A stretch of DNA of 64,000 nucleotides from Amaranthus tricolor. Lineage: Eukaryota > Streptophyta > Magnoliopsida > Caryophyllales > Amaranthaceae. Position numbers and translations under genes: made by a program. The DNA is taken from positions 38,046,313 through 38,110,312 of the forward strand of contig NC_080047.1 in assembly GCF_026212465.1 (NCBI RefSeq), given 5' to 3'. This document shows, piece after piece, positions 48,767 to 61,286 of the stretch (position 1 is the stretch's first letter; every line of letters starts with the position of its first letter). The notes below the pieces were generated by a model. It did no database searches, was not told the origin of the DNA, and saw nothing but the letters and a program-made list of their open reading frames with translations.

Positions 48767-49069
48767 TAATAACTAAAAATAACAAATGAGAATTAGTGTT
48801 TCTCAATCTTTATTTGTCAGTTTTCAAAAATATTATATTTCTAATATATTTGATTTTTTTTATTAATTTTTCTAAGTGTATATATATTAATTTACAAAAT
48901 AGATAGATTTGTTAAAATACCATTTGTTTATTTTTTCTAACCTTAGCAATATAGCAACATTGATAAGGAAAATCATTTTTATTTATTTATAAAATATAAT
49001 TCCTACGTTTTATTATATTTGCAACTGGTTAATGGTACTTTTTTATATAATTAGGTAATACTTCTACTA

Positions 49070-49494
49070 CTCCCTCTGTTTCTTAAAAAAGTTTTTATTT
49101 TTCCATTTTAGGGTGTTTTATTTGTTATTCCTATAAGAAATCTCTCTATTTTTTTAATAAATTTTAAACAAAAATAACTTTGTTTTCCTCATTTTAATAT
49201 TTTAATAATGCTTATGACACTCACATATCTTCCACTATTTTCATTTTAGCACTTTTTTATTCCTTATAGTCTCTATATATTTTCCGTTAACTTTATAATA
49301 ATATTTTTTAATTTTTTGTGATCCCATATTTTTTTCACTAACTTTCTTTTAATATTTTTTTAATATCAATTGTACTCACTTATTTTCTATCAAATTTATT
49401 ATTCAATAAATAATATATCCTCTATCTAAAAGATTCTATTTTTCTTCGTTGAAAACATTTTTTTTTGGAAAATTTATTAAGAAACGAGAGGAAC
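49070..49494. mobile_element. Second Stowaway-like MITE family, ~425 bp
   Basis: Starts CTCCCTCTGTTTCTTAAA after TA and ends TTAAGAAACGAGAGGAAC before TA. The sequence is collinear with the split copy 28255-28346 / 32698-32995. It ends about 300 bases upstream of the transporter ATG. Confidence 0.75.
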
Positions 49495-49802
49495 TATATC
49501 ATAAAACTTTTGAAAAATCAAAAAAATCTAAAACAAGAGTATTACCAAACCACCCCGTTTTCTAAACTCTTCTTATGCATCATTATAAGTACGTTCACGC
49601 TAATCGTCGCTTATCACCCCTTTTCTTTTCCCTTCCTTTTCACTTCTTTTTTTTTTTATCTTATTTTTTAATTTTCCTTTTTCTTACTATACACATAGGA
49701 GTAGTTTTTTTTTTTTTTTTTTTTTTGTTTTTTTTGATCCTAATTCTTTATTAAAAGAAAAAGGTTAGTTGATTATTATAATTTTAATTAATAAGAGAAA
49801 AA

Positions 49803-52800
49803 ATGGGGATTAAAGAATGGAAGGATAGCGAAAGGTTGGAAAGTAATTATCTTAGTGATTCGGAATCAGCATTGATGAAAGAAGAATGGAGGAATGAAGA
49901 ATATGATGATGAAGACGGGTCAATTACTATGGTGCTTTTTAGTACTTGCGTCGCTGTTTGTGGTTCTTTCATCTTCGGAACCTGTGTAAGTATATCTCCC
50001 AAATATGTTTAATAGGGTTAAAATAATTATAATTTTGTAGCGGAATGATAATTATCTTCTCAAATTTATCAAAAATATACTCCCTCTAACTAGTATTCTT
50101 ATTTAATTTTTGATTATTATTTACTTATCATTCTTAATTTGTATTTTATTTATAATCTATAAATTAAAATATAGTCACGTCACGTGAGATCTTATTTAAT
50201 TCGTTTCAATGCAAGAATTATTATACATAATGTTGAGTTGTGGTGGAGTTCTATAAGATATTTTACAAAACAAATACTAATAAAGTAAACTAAACAAAAA
50301 AAATAAATTAAAATGCTAAAAGCCCCACCCTACATACTACCAAATTTTTTCACATAAAAATAATTTGTCAATATTATAAATCATCGTTATTTATTTAGAC
50401 TACCTATGATCAGACATATTAAAAATAGTATAGGTAACAAAAAATAAGAGGAGTATACAAATGCGGATGATTGATTATGCAGGTTGGATATTCAGCACCT
50501 ACACAATCAGCTATTAGGGGAGATCTTAATCTATCTCTTGCTCAGGTTTGTAAATTGAAATACTTTCTAACATTTTTAATAGTTACTTAACCGTAGACCG
50601 CATTTACTACTGTTAATTAACTGATAAATATATTTATCTATATATAATGTAAAATATAGTTATATGTATTTTTATTTGATTCGTTTTAATGCATATTTTC
50701 ATAATATTATCTTCTTAAATTTTTTATCACATAAAATAAAAAATATGAAGATTAAACTTGTGGATTTGATAGCTAAAAAATAGAAATGTAGTAATTATTG
50801 ATACCACAAAAGTATAACAAAATAGTTAATTGATTAACTATTTTTAGTGTCTATTTGTTATCCATATATGAATTTTTCCTGCAACATCGGAGAAAAAGAA
50901 GAGTATAAACGCGTTATAAACTTAAGGAGTAACTCCTATTATAATTAATTTTCTTATTAGTGGACCTAGCTCCTTTAAATTTGTATCAGACGGTCTCGGT
51001 CTCTTAGGCCCATTTATGTTTAATGCTTATTTACTGTATCTTTAATACCTAATTACATCATCTTTAATGCATACTTACTATATCCTTAATGTTTATTTAC
51101 AATATTTTAAATGCCTACTTACAAGATCCTTAATGCCTACCGAGTAAGCATGCGGTACTTACAATATCTTAAATGTATACTTAAAATATCCTTTATGTCT
51201 ACCGAGTAACTTACCCTATATTTTTCTATATAGGCTAGCCCAATTAAAGATAATCTTTCACAAAAAATTTAGGAATTATATATGAATTATCACTAATTTT
51301 TTAATGAGACGGTCTCACGGTGAGACCATCTCTATTGGGTTGGCCCAATATATATTTTTTGTCTTAAAATAATCACTAATAATGTTAAAGTGATCACTTA
51401 TAATTTTAATATAATTACTTTTATATTCTTAGAGTGATTACTTATAACCTTAAAACAATTAGTTATAATCTTAAAGTAATTAATTGAAGAAATAACCTAT
51501 TATATGAGCAGCTGACCAATTATATATTATTCTCCTTTTTGTTTAAATTGGTGAGGCTCATTTAATAAATTTTATCAATAATGTGTAAAGTTAATTAATA
51601 TAGTGTTTTGTAATGGGGGCATGCAGTACTCAACATTTGGGTCAACATTAACAATAGGTGCAATGCTTGGTGCCATCAGTAGTGGTCCAATTGCTGATTT
51701 TATTGGTAGAAAATGGGTATGTCACTCCTATCTTTAAAATTCATTGTTTTCAATATTGCCAATTATGATTCAAATTATTAACTTAAATTTTTTTTTTAAT
51801 ATAAGTATTAAAGAGATTGCAACAATAATATTTGATACATAAGAAATAAATAAATATTACTAAATTATATAGTCATGATAAAAATAAGAGAAAATTAAAA
51901 AAATATAATGGTAAAAATAAAAAATATGACAAATATATGTTATTAAAAATATAATAGAAATATTTAAAAATTAAAGAGATAAACTAAAACAATAAATATG
52001 ATTTGCTTTTATAATTAAAAAATACTACTATTAAAAGATTTTTATCAAGATACATGTCATGATCATTTCTCTACATTTACTTCACTACTATACAGGGTCG
52101 GCTATTAGGGAGAGCAGCATGAGCTATCGCTCAGGGCCCCAATTTATAAAGGGCCTCATATTTTGCTATATGGTTAAAATTAAAATATGAGCTTTTTGTG
52201 TATTGTGTAGCAAAATTAAATGGATAGGGAGATCATTAAAATTTAATGTATTCACATTCAATCTATTTTTCAAAAGATAATTATATAAATTGGTTAATAA
52301 ATTTATATTATCAGCTTATATTGAATGATTAGGATATACTAGTATACATTATTGTAGGTGAGCAATATAATCTCTCATGATAAATTTTAATGTTTTACTT
52401 TTATTATTAATTCAATTAACATAATGATAAATGATAATAGTGATTTAAACTTTAAACTCAAAAGGATGACTATTTGAATTTATGATTGATAGTTGTTGGT
52501 TCCATGTAATTATAAAATTTAGAAATATTTTAATATATTGATAAAAAATAATTATACTAATTAAAGTATTGATAAACAAATTGCAATCACCAAAATGTAA
52601 TAGAACGTAATTTAGATTTTAGGGGCCCATTTTTTATATTTTGCTCAGGGACTTTGAAATGTCAGAGACGACCCTGCTACTATACTAGTCAAGCAGTCCT
52701 CTTATTTATTTACAAGTTTCTAAGCATTTATTTTTATACTTATTTTTATAAAAAATGATTAAAAATTCATAATACCTATTAAGTATAAATTAATTAATTC

Positions 52801-55800
52801 ATCTCAAAAAAAAGTATAAATAAATTAATACTCCCTCTTTTCGGCTCTATTCTTCCATTGCATTTTGAAATGCACTGTTTTTAAGAAATTAATTATTGGA
52901 AACCATTTTAAAAGTGTCCTCCATTTTAATAAGCAAGATTAATAATGAACCACTTAAAAAGTAAAAGAAAATACAAAATCATCCCCAAAAAATCCCTAAA
53001 AACAAATTAAAAAAAAATATTTATTAGACTACCTAAAAATAAAATAAAAATACAAAGGTAGCCTTGGTGGGATGGAGCTAGGGAGTAATTATATTTTGAG
53101 GCCTAATTATTTAAACTTTTTATTTTTGCATTTATACAAAGCAGAGGTGAGGAATTCTTAATAAATAACGGTGATTTATGAAGTTAACAAATCATTATTT
53201 TGTGGTAGGATTTGATAAGGGAAAAATTTTATGATTTTAATTTGGCTTGAATTTGTTTATTTTGTTATTATTATTTTTGTCTTTTTATAATGATTTACAA
53301 ATTATGATTATTAATTAGAAATTATTGCAAAACAGGCAATGAGGATGTCAGCTGGTTTCTGCATGGCAGGCTGGCTTGCTCTCTATTTTGCCACGGTATG
53401 TCATCTTAATTCTCCTTTTTTTTTAAGTTAATATTTTGCTTTCTATTTTTCTTACATATTAGCCTCATGGTATATAAAATGGAGGAAGTATTATTTAATA
53501 TAAGAATCATTTTTTATAAATCTTTAATATTAGGACTTTTGTCTTACTAGCATTTTAAGTTAACTTTGAGTTTTGACAGTATATAAATGCCATATCATGA
53601 GATATTAACTATAAGTGTCAACTTAGCTTTTGGTTGGATTTATTTTTTAATATAGCTTTTGGTTCCACATAATGAACTAGTTATTACGGGTCGAATCTAA
53701 ATATCTAATCCGTCTCCATTTCACATAAATATTTAGGATTATGTATGAAGAAGACACATGTTTTATTCACATTCTAGCCCTAACAATTTTTTTCTCTCTA
53801 TTTACTATGTTTTATTTGAAGACCCTTCTCGAACCGAGGGATTCTTTGACCGTACTCTCCTTTATGGGTATGAGCTGCCGTCTTTCTTCCCTCCTCAAAC
53901 CCTGACCATAATTTTCTATGAGCGAGATACACTGGGTATGATGGTGATGATTACTATATTTTATTTCAAAATACCCCAATACTTATTTTTAACCAATTTT
54001 ACTAATTCTTTAGTATTTATGCCGAAAGCAAATAAGACAAATTTGCTAGGTGGTACGAGTATTATTAGTAGATAACAAATGTTAATTTTTATGTAATAGT
54101 AGTTTTATATAATATATACTTCATATTATTTTGATGTTGATGAATAGGGAGCAATGACATTGGACATAGGAAGGCTATTCGGTGGATATGGAATTGGAGT
54201 TCTTTCCTATGTGGTAAAAAACTAAAATCTACTACTCCATTAACTCAAACCATAATTTCATTTCTCATAGGTAATTAACAATTAGGTCACTTCTTTTTCA
54301 TTATACTATCTATTATCTACTTTTTTTTTTTTTAAATAGCTACATTTCATCATTTTATGTGAAAGCATTTTGAGTAAAATATAACTATTAAAAACAAAGT
54401 ATTTGTTAAAAATGAATAGATAGTTTCATTTCTTTTTTTTTGATTTGTGAAAATTAAATATTCCCACATGAAATAAACAGGTTCCTATTTTTATTGCTGA
54501 AATAGCACCAAAAGAGCTAAGGGGAGGCCTTACCACTCTAAATCAGGTACCACTTATTAGCTTAATCTTTTGGTCACTCATTTAGGGTGTGCTTCGTTTG
54601 GGGAAAGCATTTTTTTGGAATTTTTTTTCTTCATTTTCTTTTCCGGACTTTGTTTGATGATTGATTTTTTCGCCGATACTTAAGTGACATTTGGATTTTT
54701 ATTTCTTATGTTTTTTTTTTCTATGGCTCTTAACTTGCTAAATCACATTCAGCAATACTAACTAACAATCAATAATTAATGTTTTCAAAAATCACAAAAA
54801 CGAAAATACTTGTCTCTACATACCAACGCGTAGCATCATGAAAAGAAGCTCAAGTATACCTTAAATATTTTCCAAAAGTTTTTGCCTTTAGAAAGTGAGC
54901 CATGCTTAAATAAGCCATTAGGGTGCTCAAACAAGCTCTTCTCAGCTCGAACGAGCACCCTATGTGTTCGAATAAGCACATGTTCCCTAAAACCTTTTGT
55001 ATTTGTCTTGTTTTCTTTAATCAATTGAGCATTTTGACCGTCGAACAAGCGTTCCACGGGATATTCCCATCAACTTTTTTTGTTTATCTAATGTGTTGTT
55101 CTAAATCGTTTTGCAGCTTATGATCGTTACAGGATCATCTATCACATTTTTGATGGGATCAATTATTTCTTGGCGTGTTTTAGCATTGGCCGGTAAACTT
55201 CTTATTCCCATAATCTCCTGTTTTAGGCTTCATAGTATGCACCACTAAATTGTTCCTTCGTTTTGATCTAAATGAAGGTCTAGTGCCATGCATTGCACTA
55301 CTTTCAGGCTTGTTTTTCGTACCTGAGTCCCCTCGATGGCTCGTAAGTATCTCTACTTTATCGCGTTTTCTATCTGTTTAGACAAATCTTCTAGATCCCT
55401 ACATATTTCTTACCCTGTTTGTCGTTCGATTTTAGGCCAAAGTTGGTCGTCAAAAACAGTTTAAGCTCGCTTTAAGAGTACTCCGAGGCCAAAATGCTGA
55501 TATTTCTCGCGAATCAGCTGAAATCGAGGTTTGTTTTGTAGAAAATCATAATGCGTAAATAAGACTGATTTGAGTTTTGAATACTTGGTTTGTATTAAAT
55601 TATCAATGAGAGGAACACCTTTATTTATACAAGAGATAAGGACTAAAATAAGAAAACAAAATATTACAAATTAAATCACAATAATATAAAATATAAAATA
55701 TAATATTATAATAATAATCCACTTTCCTACATATTTACCTTGCTTACTACATGATTATGGATGATCATAGTTTCATTTGACATACATGTAATCTAAGGAA

Positions 55801-57754
55801 ACTAAACCTTTCTTTTTGTTTCTTCCCTAGGATTACCTTGTGATACTCAAAACCCAACCGAAAGGTGGTGTGCTCGACTTATTCCAGAGCAAGTACATTC
55901 GATCTGTTATTGTAAGCACTTAACTTTGTTTTCTTTAATAAGAGTCAATGACGGCTCTTGAGCTGTAAGTCAAAGGAGCCGAAGTTATTATCCAAATATA
56001 AAATCAGGGGCTACACGAAATGTTTGTATCATAAACATTAGATAATGTTTTTGTTTTATAGAACACCCAAATATTTTCAGGGTCGGACCCACCATTAAGT
56101 CAAACTGGGGAAACATAATTTGCTAGTTAGTTCGTCTTTTAAATTCGCGATTCGTTCAAAATGATTCAAAAACATCCTAAAAATTGATCATAATTCGCTT
56201 TTTTCGATTTGCGATTCATCAGGTGATTAGCAAATCATGTGACACTGCCAAACACTATATACAATTCATAACTTGTTTTGTATTGAATGGTGCAGATTGG
56301 AGTAGGATTGATGGTATTTCAACAATGTGTTGGAATAAATGGAATAGGATTTTATGTGAGCCAAACCTTTGTTGAGGCAGGGCTGTCTTCAGGCAAACTA
56401 GGAACAATAGCCTATGCTATTGTCCAAGTCCCAATTACCCTTGTTGGAGCAGTCCTTATGGACAAATCGGGAAGAAAGCCTCTTGTCATGGTATATTTTC
56501 AAAACTACTACAATCCATTTGGTAGGTGGTATTAAACGGTAGTAATGAGAATGAAAATTAGTTTAATTTTGGTTTAAAAATCTCTTTCTACCATGATGGA
56601 CATGCTTGTCCAACTTCAATCATCTTATTTTTCTTCATAAAGTTCATTCTAGTGCATTATCATTGAAAGAAGTGGAATTAAGTGATAATAGAAATTTATA
56701 AACAAAATTTTTTTTTATGATCATAGTTTCATTACCGTGGGAATGACATGAAACTTTGATGAGATTTTACACTATAAATCATTCTCATTATCACCATATA
56801 GTACCACTAACCGAACGGGCCGCTAGTATGAATGTATAAAAGTTTCTTTTACTTCAATACTAACGTCGCCTTTTTGTGTGTCATGGGGAAGATTTCCGCC
56901 ATGGGAACCTTTGTAGGTTGTTTCCTTGTAGCTACCGGCTTCTTACTCAAGGTAAAATCGATTATACATCTACTTGGTTATTTGTTTGTTACATGCTCTT
57001 GTTATAATCTAAGAATTCATATTGTGATATCTAATTCTTCGGCATAAATGTCTTGTAGAGCTATGGCGTTCTTCTAGACTGGGTTCCGATATTGGCAGTT
57101 GGAGGTGTCTTAGTAAGCTATCGTCCATTTAAATGAAATTGCTACATTTTCTTCCCCCATATGAGAGCTTTTTTAGAGAAACGTACTGATTTATTGGAAT
57201 ATAGGAGTACTGAGTTCATATGTTTACTCGATCAAATTTTGTGCTTCTAATAGATCTTACCATATAACAGACCTATATATCGGCATTTTCCATAGGCTTT
57301 GGTGGTGTTCCTTGGGTTATAATGTCCGAGGTATAATCTTGAGCCAACTCATTTTTTTGTTATGCATCGTTTGGTGCTCGATCATCTATTTGCTAACAAA
57401 TTGGCCATGTTCATTTCAATGGACTAGATATTCCCCTTAAATGTGAAGGGAGCAGCAGGAAGTTTAGTCGTCTTAGTTAATTGGTCCGGAGCATGGCTAG
57501 TTTCGTACACTTACAACTTCATGATGAAATGGAGTACTTTTGGTAAGCGTTTCGTATTACTAGCTTTTCTGAATTGCCCATCGTTCTTTTACTGATCTAT
57601 CTTGCACATTTGGTTCACAGGCACCTACTACATCTACGCGGCATTTTGTATACTGACAGTCCTATTTGTTGCGAAATTTGTACCTGAAACAAAGGGGAAA
57701 ACCCTTGAGGAAATACAAGATTCTATCAACGCCAAAACCGATGCAATTTACTAG
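49803..57754 (+). CDS. ERD6-like sugar transporter (MFS, monosaccharide transporter family)
   Basis: Exons 49803-49985, 50483-50545, 51627-51716, 53336-53395, 54148-54213, 54481-54546, 55117-55192, 55278-55342, 55436-55528, 55831-55911, 56296-56490, 56892-56951, 57059-57112, 57271-57330, 57428-57542, 57621-57754; all GT-AG; 486 codons, the normal family size. An acidic cytosolic N-terminus (1-42) precedes the first membrane segment ([19 protein letters not shown]). Sugar-transporter signatures: GRK (109-111), PESPRWL (217-223), [12 protein letters not shown] from 290, the DKSGRK repeat (337-342) and [12 protein letters not shown] (464-475). The family has 12 transmembrane helices; characterised ERD6-like members move glucose and other monosaccharides by facilitated diffusion or proton coupling, often out of the vacuole. 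Substrate and membrane are inferred. Introns 3, 4, 10 and 11 carry transposon remnants. Confidence 0.95.
50979..51500. repeat. Two adjacent short-period arrays with GACGGTCTCAC hairpin, intron 2
   Basis: About 51020-51210 repeats CTTAATGCCTACTTACAATAT-like units of 21-24 bp. About 51345-51490 repeats AATCTTAAAGTGATTACTTAT-like units of about 24 bp. Between them at 51304-51331 is a near-perfect hairpin, GAGACGGTCTCA/CGGTGAGACCATCTC, and the first array opens with CAGACGGTCTCGGTCTC at 50987. They appear to be decayed ends of the GACGGTCTCAC MITE family. Confidence 0.65.
52093..52676. mobile_element. hAT-type element with perfect 8-bp TSD in intron 3 (584 bp)
   Basis: CTACTATA flanks both ends (52085-52092, 52677-52684). 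Termini CAGGGTCGGCTATTAG and, in complement, CAGGGTCGTCTCTGAC; subterminal TGCTCAGGG/CGCTCAGGGCCCC motifs are also shared. AT-rich interior without transposase, so non-autonomous. Confidence 0.92.
53815..53955 (+). mobile_element. SINE-like remnant in intron 4
   Basis: The order CTTCTCGAACCGAGGGATTC, CCGTCTTTCTTCCCTCCTCAAACCCTG and CACTGGGTATGATGGTGATG resembles the body and the G-T-rich tail of plant tRNA-derived SINEs. The tRNA head and TSD are not recognisable. Confidence 0.45.
56107..56255. repeat. MITE related to the DXS intron 7 element, in intron 10
   Basis: Interior TTCGCGATTCGTTCAAAATGA...AAAAATTGATCAT...ATTCGC matches, in reverse orientation, the element at 22838-22978. Ends CATAATTTGCTAG / TAGCAAATCATG are inverted. 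Flanks ACTGGGGA and ACTGCCAA agree at six of eight positions, so the TSD is eroded. Confidence 0.6.
56518..56820. repeat. Foldback MITE in intron 11
   Basis: Left TTGGTAGGTGGTATTAAACG and AGTAATGAGAATGA match the complement of the right end (TCGGTTAGTGGTACTATATG, ATAATGAGAATGA). About 300 bp, no ORF. Related to 41563-41868. Confidence 0.7.
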
Positions 57755-60334
57755 CATTTCTGATTCATTACAGCGCACGCACGAGTGTGTTCATGCTCAT
57801 CAACAAAAGGGTGATCTAGTTTCTAAATTTGGGGGTGATCAATCTATATGCAGTATTGAAGCTTTTACTTGCTATATATAGAATTATGTACTATTTAGTA
57901 TCAACAATGTTAGACACTAGGCTACATTATTTGTAGTTGATTATTGAAGCATATAACACATTTTGTCGGCATTGGTTAGAGCATTTTCATTTTATGTTGA
58001 GAAATTATTTTTTTTGAACAAGGTAGATGCAAAAAACAAACATGGGACTTATGTTCTGATAGAAGGTCTAAATTGTAAAAGACACATAAACTATATTTTA
58101 CAGATATATGCTCAACTGATACGTAAAACTGTTATCTCTTGATACCAATTGTTGGTGAAAAGTATAGATTAGAGAATGTTTGTAAGATGAGAAGATTAAA
58201 GTAATAGAATAATTTAGAAACTTTGATTATCTTTTGAAATCCTAATTCTAATTGCTAATATAATAACAATTTTTCTAACATATACACTTAGTGTACACAA
58301 TAAATTTCATAATTATTTTAAAGTCAATAGAAGATATATTCTAAAATAAGTAAATATAATAATATTTTGAAAAATATTCGAATTGAAATTTCAAATAGTT
58401 ATTAATTTTATTGATTAAATCTATGCACCATATGTCAGAATTATGGTAATATCAATTATTTTATTAATTGAGAAAAAATTAACTCTTAAGTTAGTTTTGA
58501 TTGAAAGAAATTATCATAAGATTAATCCAATCATATGATAATTTTATTTTTTTAGTTTAAATATTACTCCGACTAATTTAATTGTTTGTATTTGGTGGTC
58601 TATGAGAGATGCACAATACAAATTACAAATTGGTTAATAAATCATTGTCTTATTGTCTGATATGATAATAACCTTTATTCCTCGTGTGTGTGGAGTTTCA
58701 GTTCAAATTTATTGTATTCTTTTTCGCTTTTCTAAATAACTGAAATCGTAGATTTCAATCATAAATTTATAAATAAAATATTTGAGAATATTAAGATTTA
58801 AAAGATCATTATTAAATTTCAATTTTAACTACTTTTAAAATAATAGTATTAGAATTGACTCATACAAATATAATTTTTTTTTATTTGCCAAATACTTAAT
58901 TTGAGCCAAATCAAATATTGAAAATAAATTTATCATTTCCAAATATAGCATAATAATTTAATATCATAATGATATTGTATTCACTTGAATAGTTATGAAA
59001 ACTCTAATAAGAAAATTCTACTTAATTCAATGTGATAAATTAAAGCAACAACTACAATAAGTCTCAAATATAAGAAAATTCTACTTCGATGTGATAAGTT
59101 ATTTCTTTTTACACATTATTGTTTAAATAATCAATTCTAACTTGATGTGTAAATTATTGGGACTACTATATAAAAAACGGGAGGAATTTAAATGGAATAC
59201 TTAGAAAGAAAAGAAATATATTTGGTTTAGAAAGAAATGTGGTAAAAAAGTTGTATGTGTGTGGTTATTTTATGGATTTAGGAAAAGTAACGGATTTTTA
59301 TTTGGATTAGTTTTCAAGGGATTAAAAACGATTCCAAGGATTTTCTAGTTATGAATTCGGATATTTAAACATATAGAAAAACAAATTAACAAACAATTGT
59401 TTTTGTAAGTAACATTCACTTGAATCAAACTTAGGATATGTAAGCAAGGATTACTCACTTAAGCATTTTACTTTTGGAATTTCACAACTTAACGTATAAT
59501 CTAACATTTTTTAGGCATTAATGTTACAACAACTTAAACTCCAAAAGTACAATGCTATTTTGTAGAGTTTTGAGGAAAGAAAGTTATTGTATATTAATGA
59601 AAAATGACAAGGGTAAAAACGAAATTTCACAACTTAACGTATAATCTAACGTTTTTTGGGCATTAATGTTACAGTAGCTTAAATTCCAAAAGTACAAAGC
59701 TATGTTGTGGAATTTTTTTAAAGATTTGCCACCACTAGCCTTTTGTAAAAGTCCGTGCCTACTATGTAGAATATCTCTATTTTATAAATATCAACTTTTA
59801 TAATTTTGAAGTATGTAGAATAAGAATTACTAAGGGTTGATTAGTCCATTGATAAGTATGTCATTTCAAAAGGGACAAATAGTTGAAAAATGAAGGAACA
59901 TTTAAAAAATTATTTTTTAATTTCAGTACAAAATTATAATATCAGACAAAAATATATAGTTGTATTCTAATTAAAATTTAAACTTTTGCTAGATTGTTAT
60001 TATTAGTTTAAATTGGACTGTTAGATTTAATATATTTGAAAATATATTAAACTTTTTTACATTGTAAAAGTTTAATTTACATAATATTGATTTTAAAGAT
60101 GATTTTAATTTTGACTTTTTTGACTCCACGTATTATAAATCCTAGATCTGCCACCTAGACTAACTAGAGAGTTAAGATTACAAACTTAGAACATGTACAG
60201 AACCAAAAGAGCACGATCGACTTAGTTTGATGATTCCCGAAGTTTAGCTTAATTTGGCTAAGACATTTTCGGGACATAGTCTCTTCTTTCAACACCCTTT
60301 GACTCCAAATGGTTAGGTCTAGATACCCATTGCG
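57755..60334. other. Intergenic region downstream of the transporter
   Basis: No gene seen. AT-rich, with one direct repeat pair described separately (59466-59710). The last ~100 bases before 60335 run into copia gag homology. Confidence 0.6.
59466..59710. repeat. ~100-bp direct repeat, 145-bp spacing
   Basis: TTCACAACTTAACGTATAAT begins at 59481 and again at 59626; both continue through TAACNTTTTT-GGCATTAATGTTACA and AAAGTACAA-GCTAT. The spacer holds AT-rich DNA. Confidence 0.8.
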
Positions 60335-60811
60335 GTACAATTATCAGCTTTAGATCATCCTATCTCCGACGAACGCTTGGTGCTCCAATTGGTGGGACGC
60401 CTTCAAAATGATGATTATCGGGTTGTTTCTTCTCTCATTCAACTGGCTGACCCAATACCTTCTTTTGATAAGGCATGCTCTATGCTTGAACTGGATCGCG
60501 TCAATCGTGAAACCAAATCCCAACAAACTCCGACAAATACCGTTTTGTTAACCACTCCTTCATCCAATCCAACACCTTCATCTAACTCACAAACCCAGAA
60601 AACCCCCATACAACAATTATAGTGGTCGACACAATAATGGTTACATTTACCAGGAGCGTGATTCATACAGGGGACGGCGAGGTGGTGGCCGATCTGGAGG
60701 TCGTGGTAAAGGGCAACAATACAACAGTAATCGTGGCCCTCCTGCTTGGTTTTCGGATTTTATGAACACATGAGCTCCATTTCATGGTTCTAATTGGTCT
60801 TCACATAAATA

Positions 60812-61286
60812 GAATTTTTGAAATTGTTGAGCGAAAAAATAAAAAAAATTAATCAAATAAGCGATTTTTTAAACTTTTTTCAAAAGTAAGCGTCCAATTC
60901 CCAAGCTGTGCTTTGGAGCTGTTCGCAGTTACTAACTGCGAACAGCTATAAAAGACAAACTAACTGTTCGCAGTTGGTAACTGCGAACAGTTCAAAAAAC
61001 ACAAAATAGTTGTTCGCAGTTAGACTGCGAACAGCAAAAAGACAAAATAGCTGTTCGCAGTTACTAACTGCGAACAGAAAAAAAAATTTTTTTTTTTTTT
61101 TTTTTTTCTGTTCGCAGTTAGTAACTGCGAACAGCTATTTTGTCTTTTTTGACCTGTTCGCAGTTACTAACTGCGAACAGCTCCAAAGCACAGCTTTGGG
61201 GTTTGGACGCTTACTTTTGGGAAAAGTTTAAAAAATCGCTTATTTGATTAATTTTTTTTTATTTTTTCGCTCAACTTTTTTAAATT
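60812..61286. mobile_element. Foldback element made of six short palindromes
   Basis: The whole 475-bp insert folds back on itself: GTTGAGCG, TTAATCAAATAAGCGATTTTTT, AAGTAAGCGTCCAA and CAAGCTGTGCTTTGGAG at the left recur as complements at the right. Inside are six palindromes, CTGTTCGCAGTTA plus its complement, at 60919-60945, 60964-60990, 61010-61034, 61051-61077, 61108-61134 and 61154-61180, with an A-run/T-run centre (61078-61107). Direct flanks TTCACATAAATA (60800-60811, 61287-61298) are identical over 12 bp. Superfamily unassigned; no protein coding. Confidence 0.93.

Noticed and set aside
53758..54075. 105-codon plus-strand open frame inside the transporter
   Set aside because: It lies entirely in intron 4 between well-supported exons, has no family resemblance, and overlaps SINE-like sequence.
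61010..61231. 73-codon open frame with repeated CSQL-like words
   Set aside because: It is translation of the palindrome units in the foldback element.
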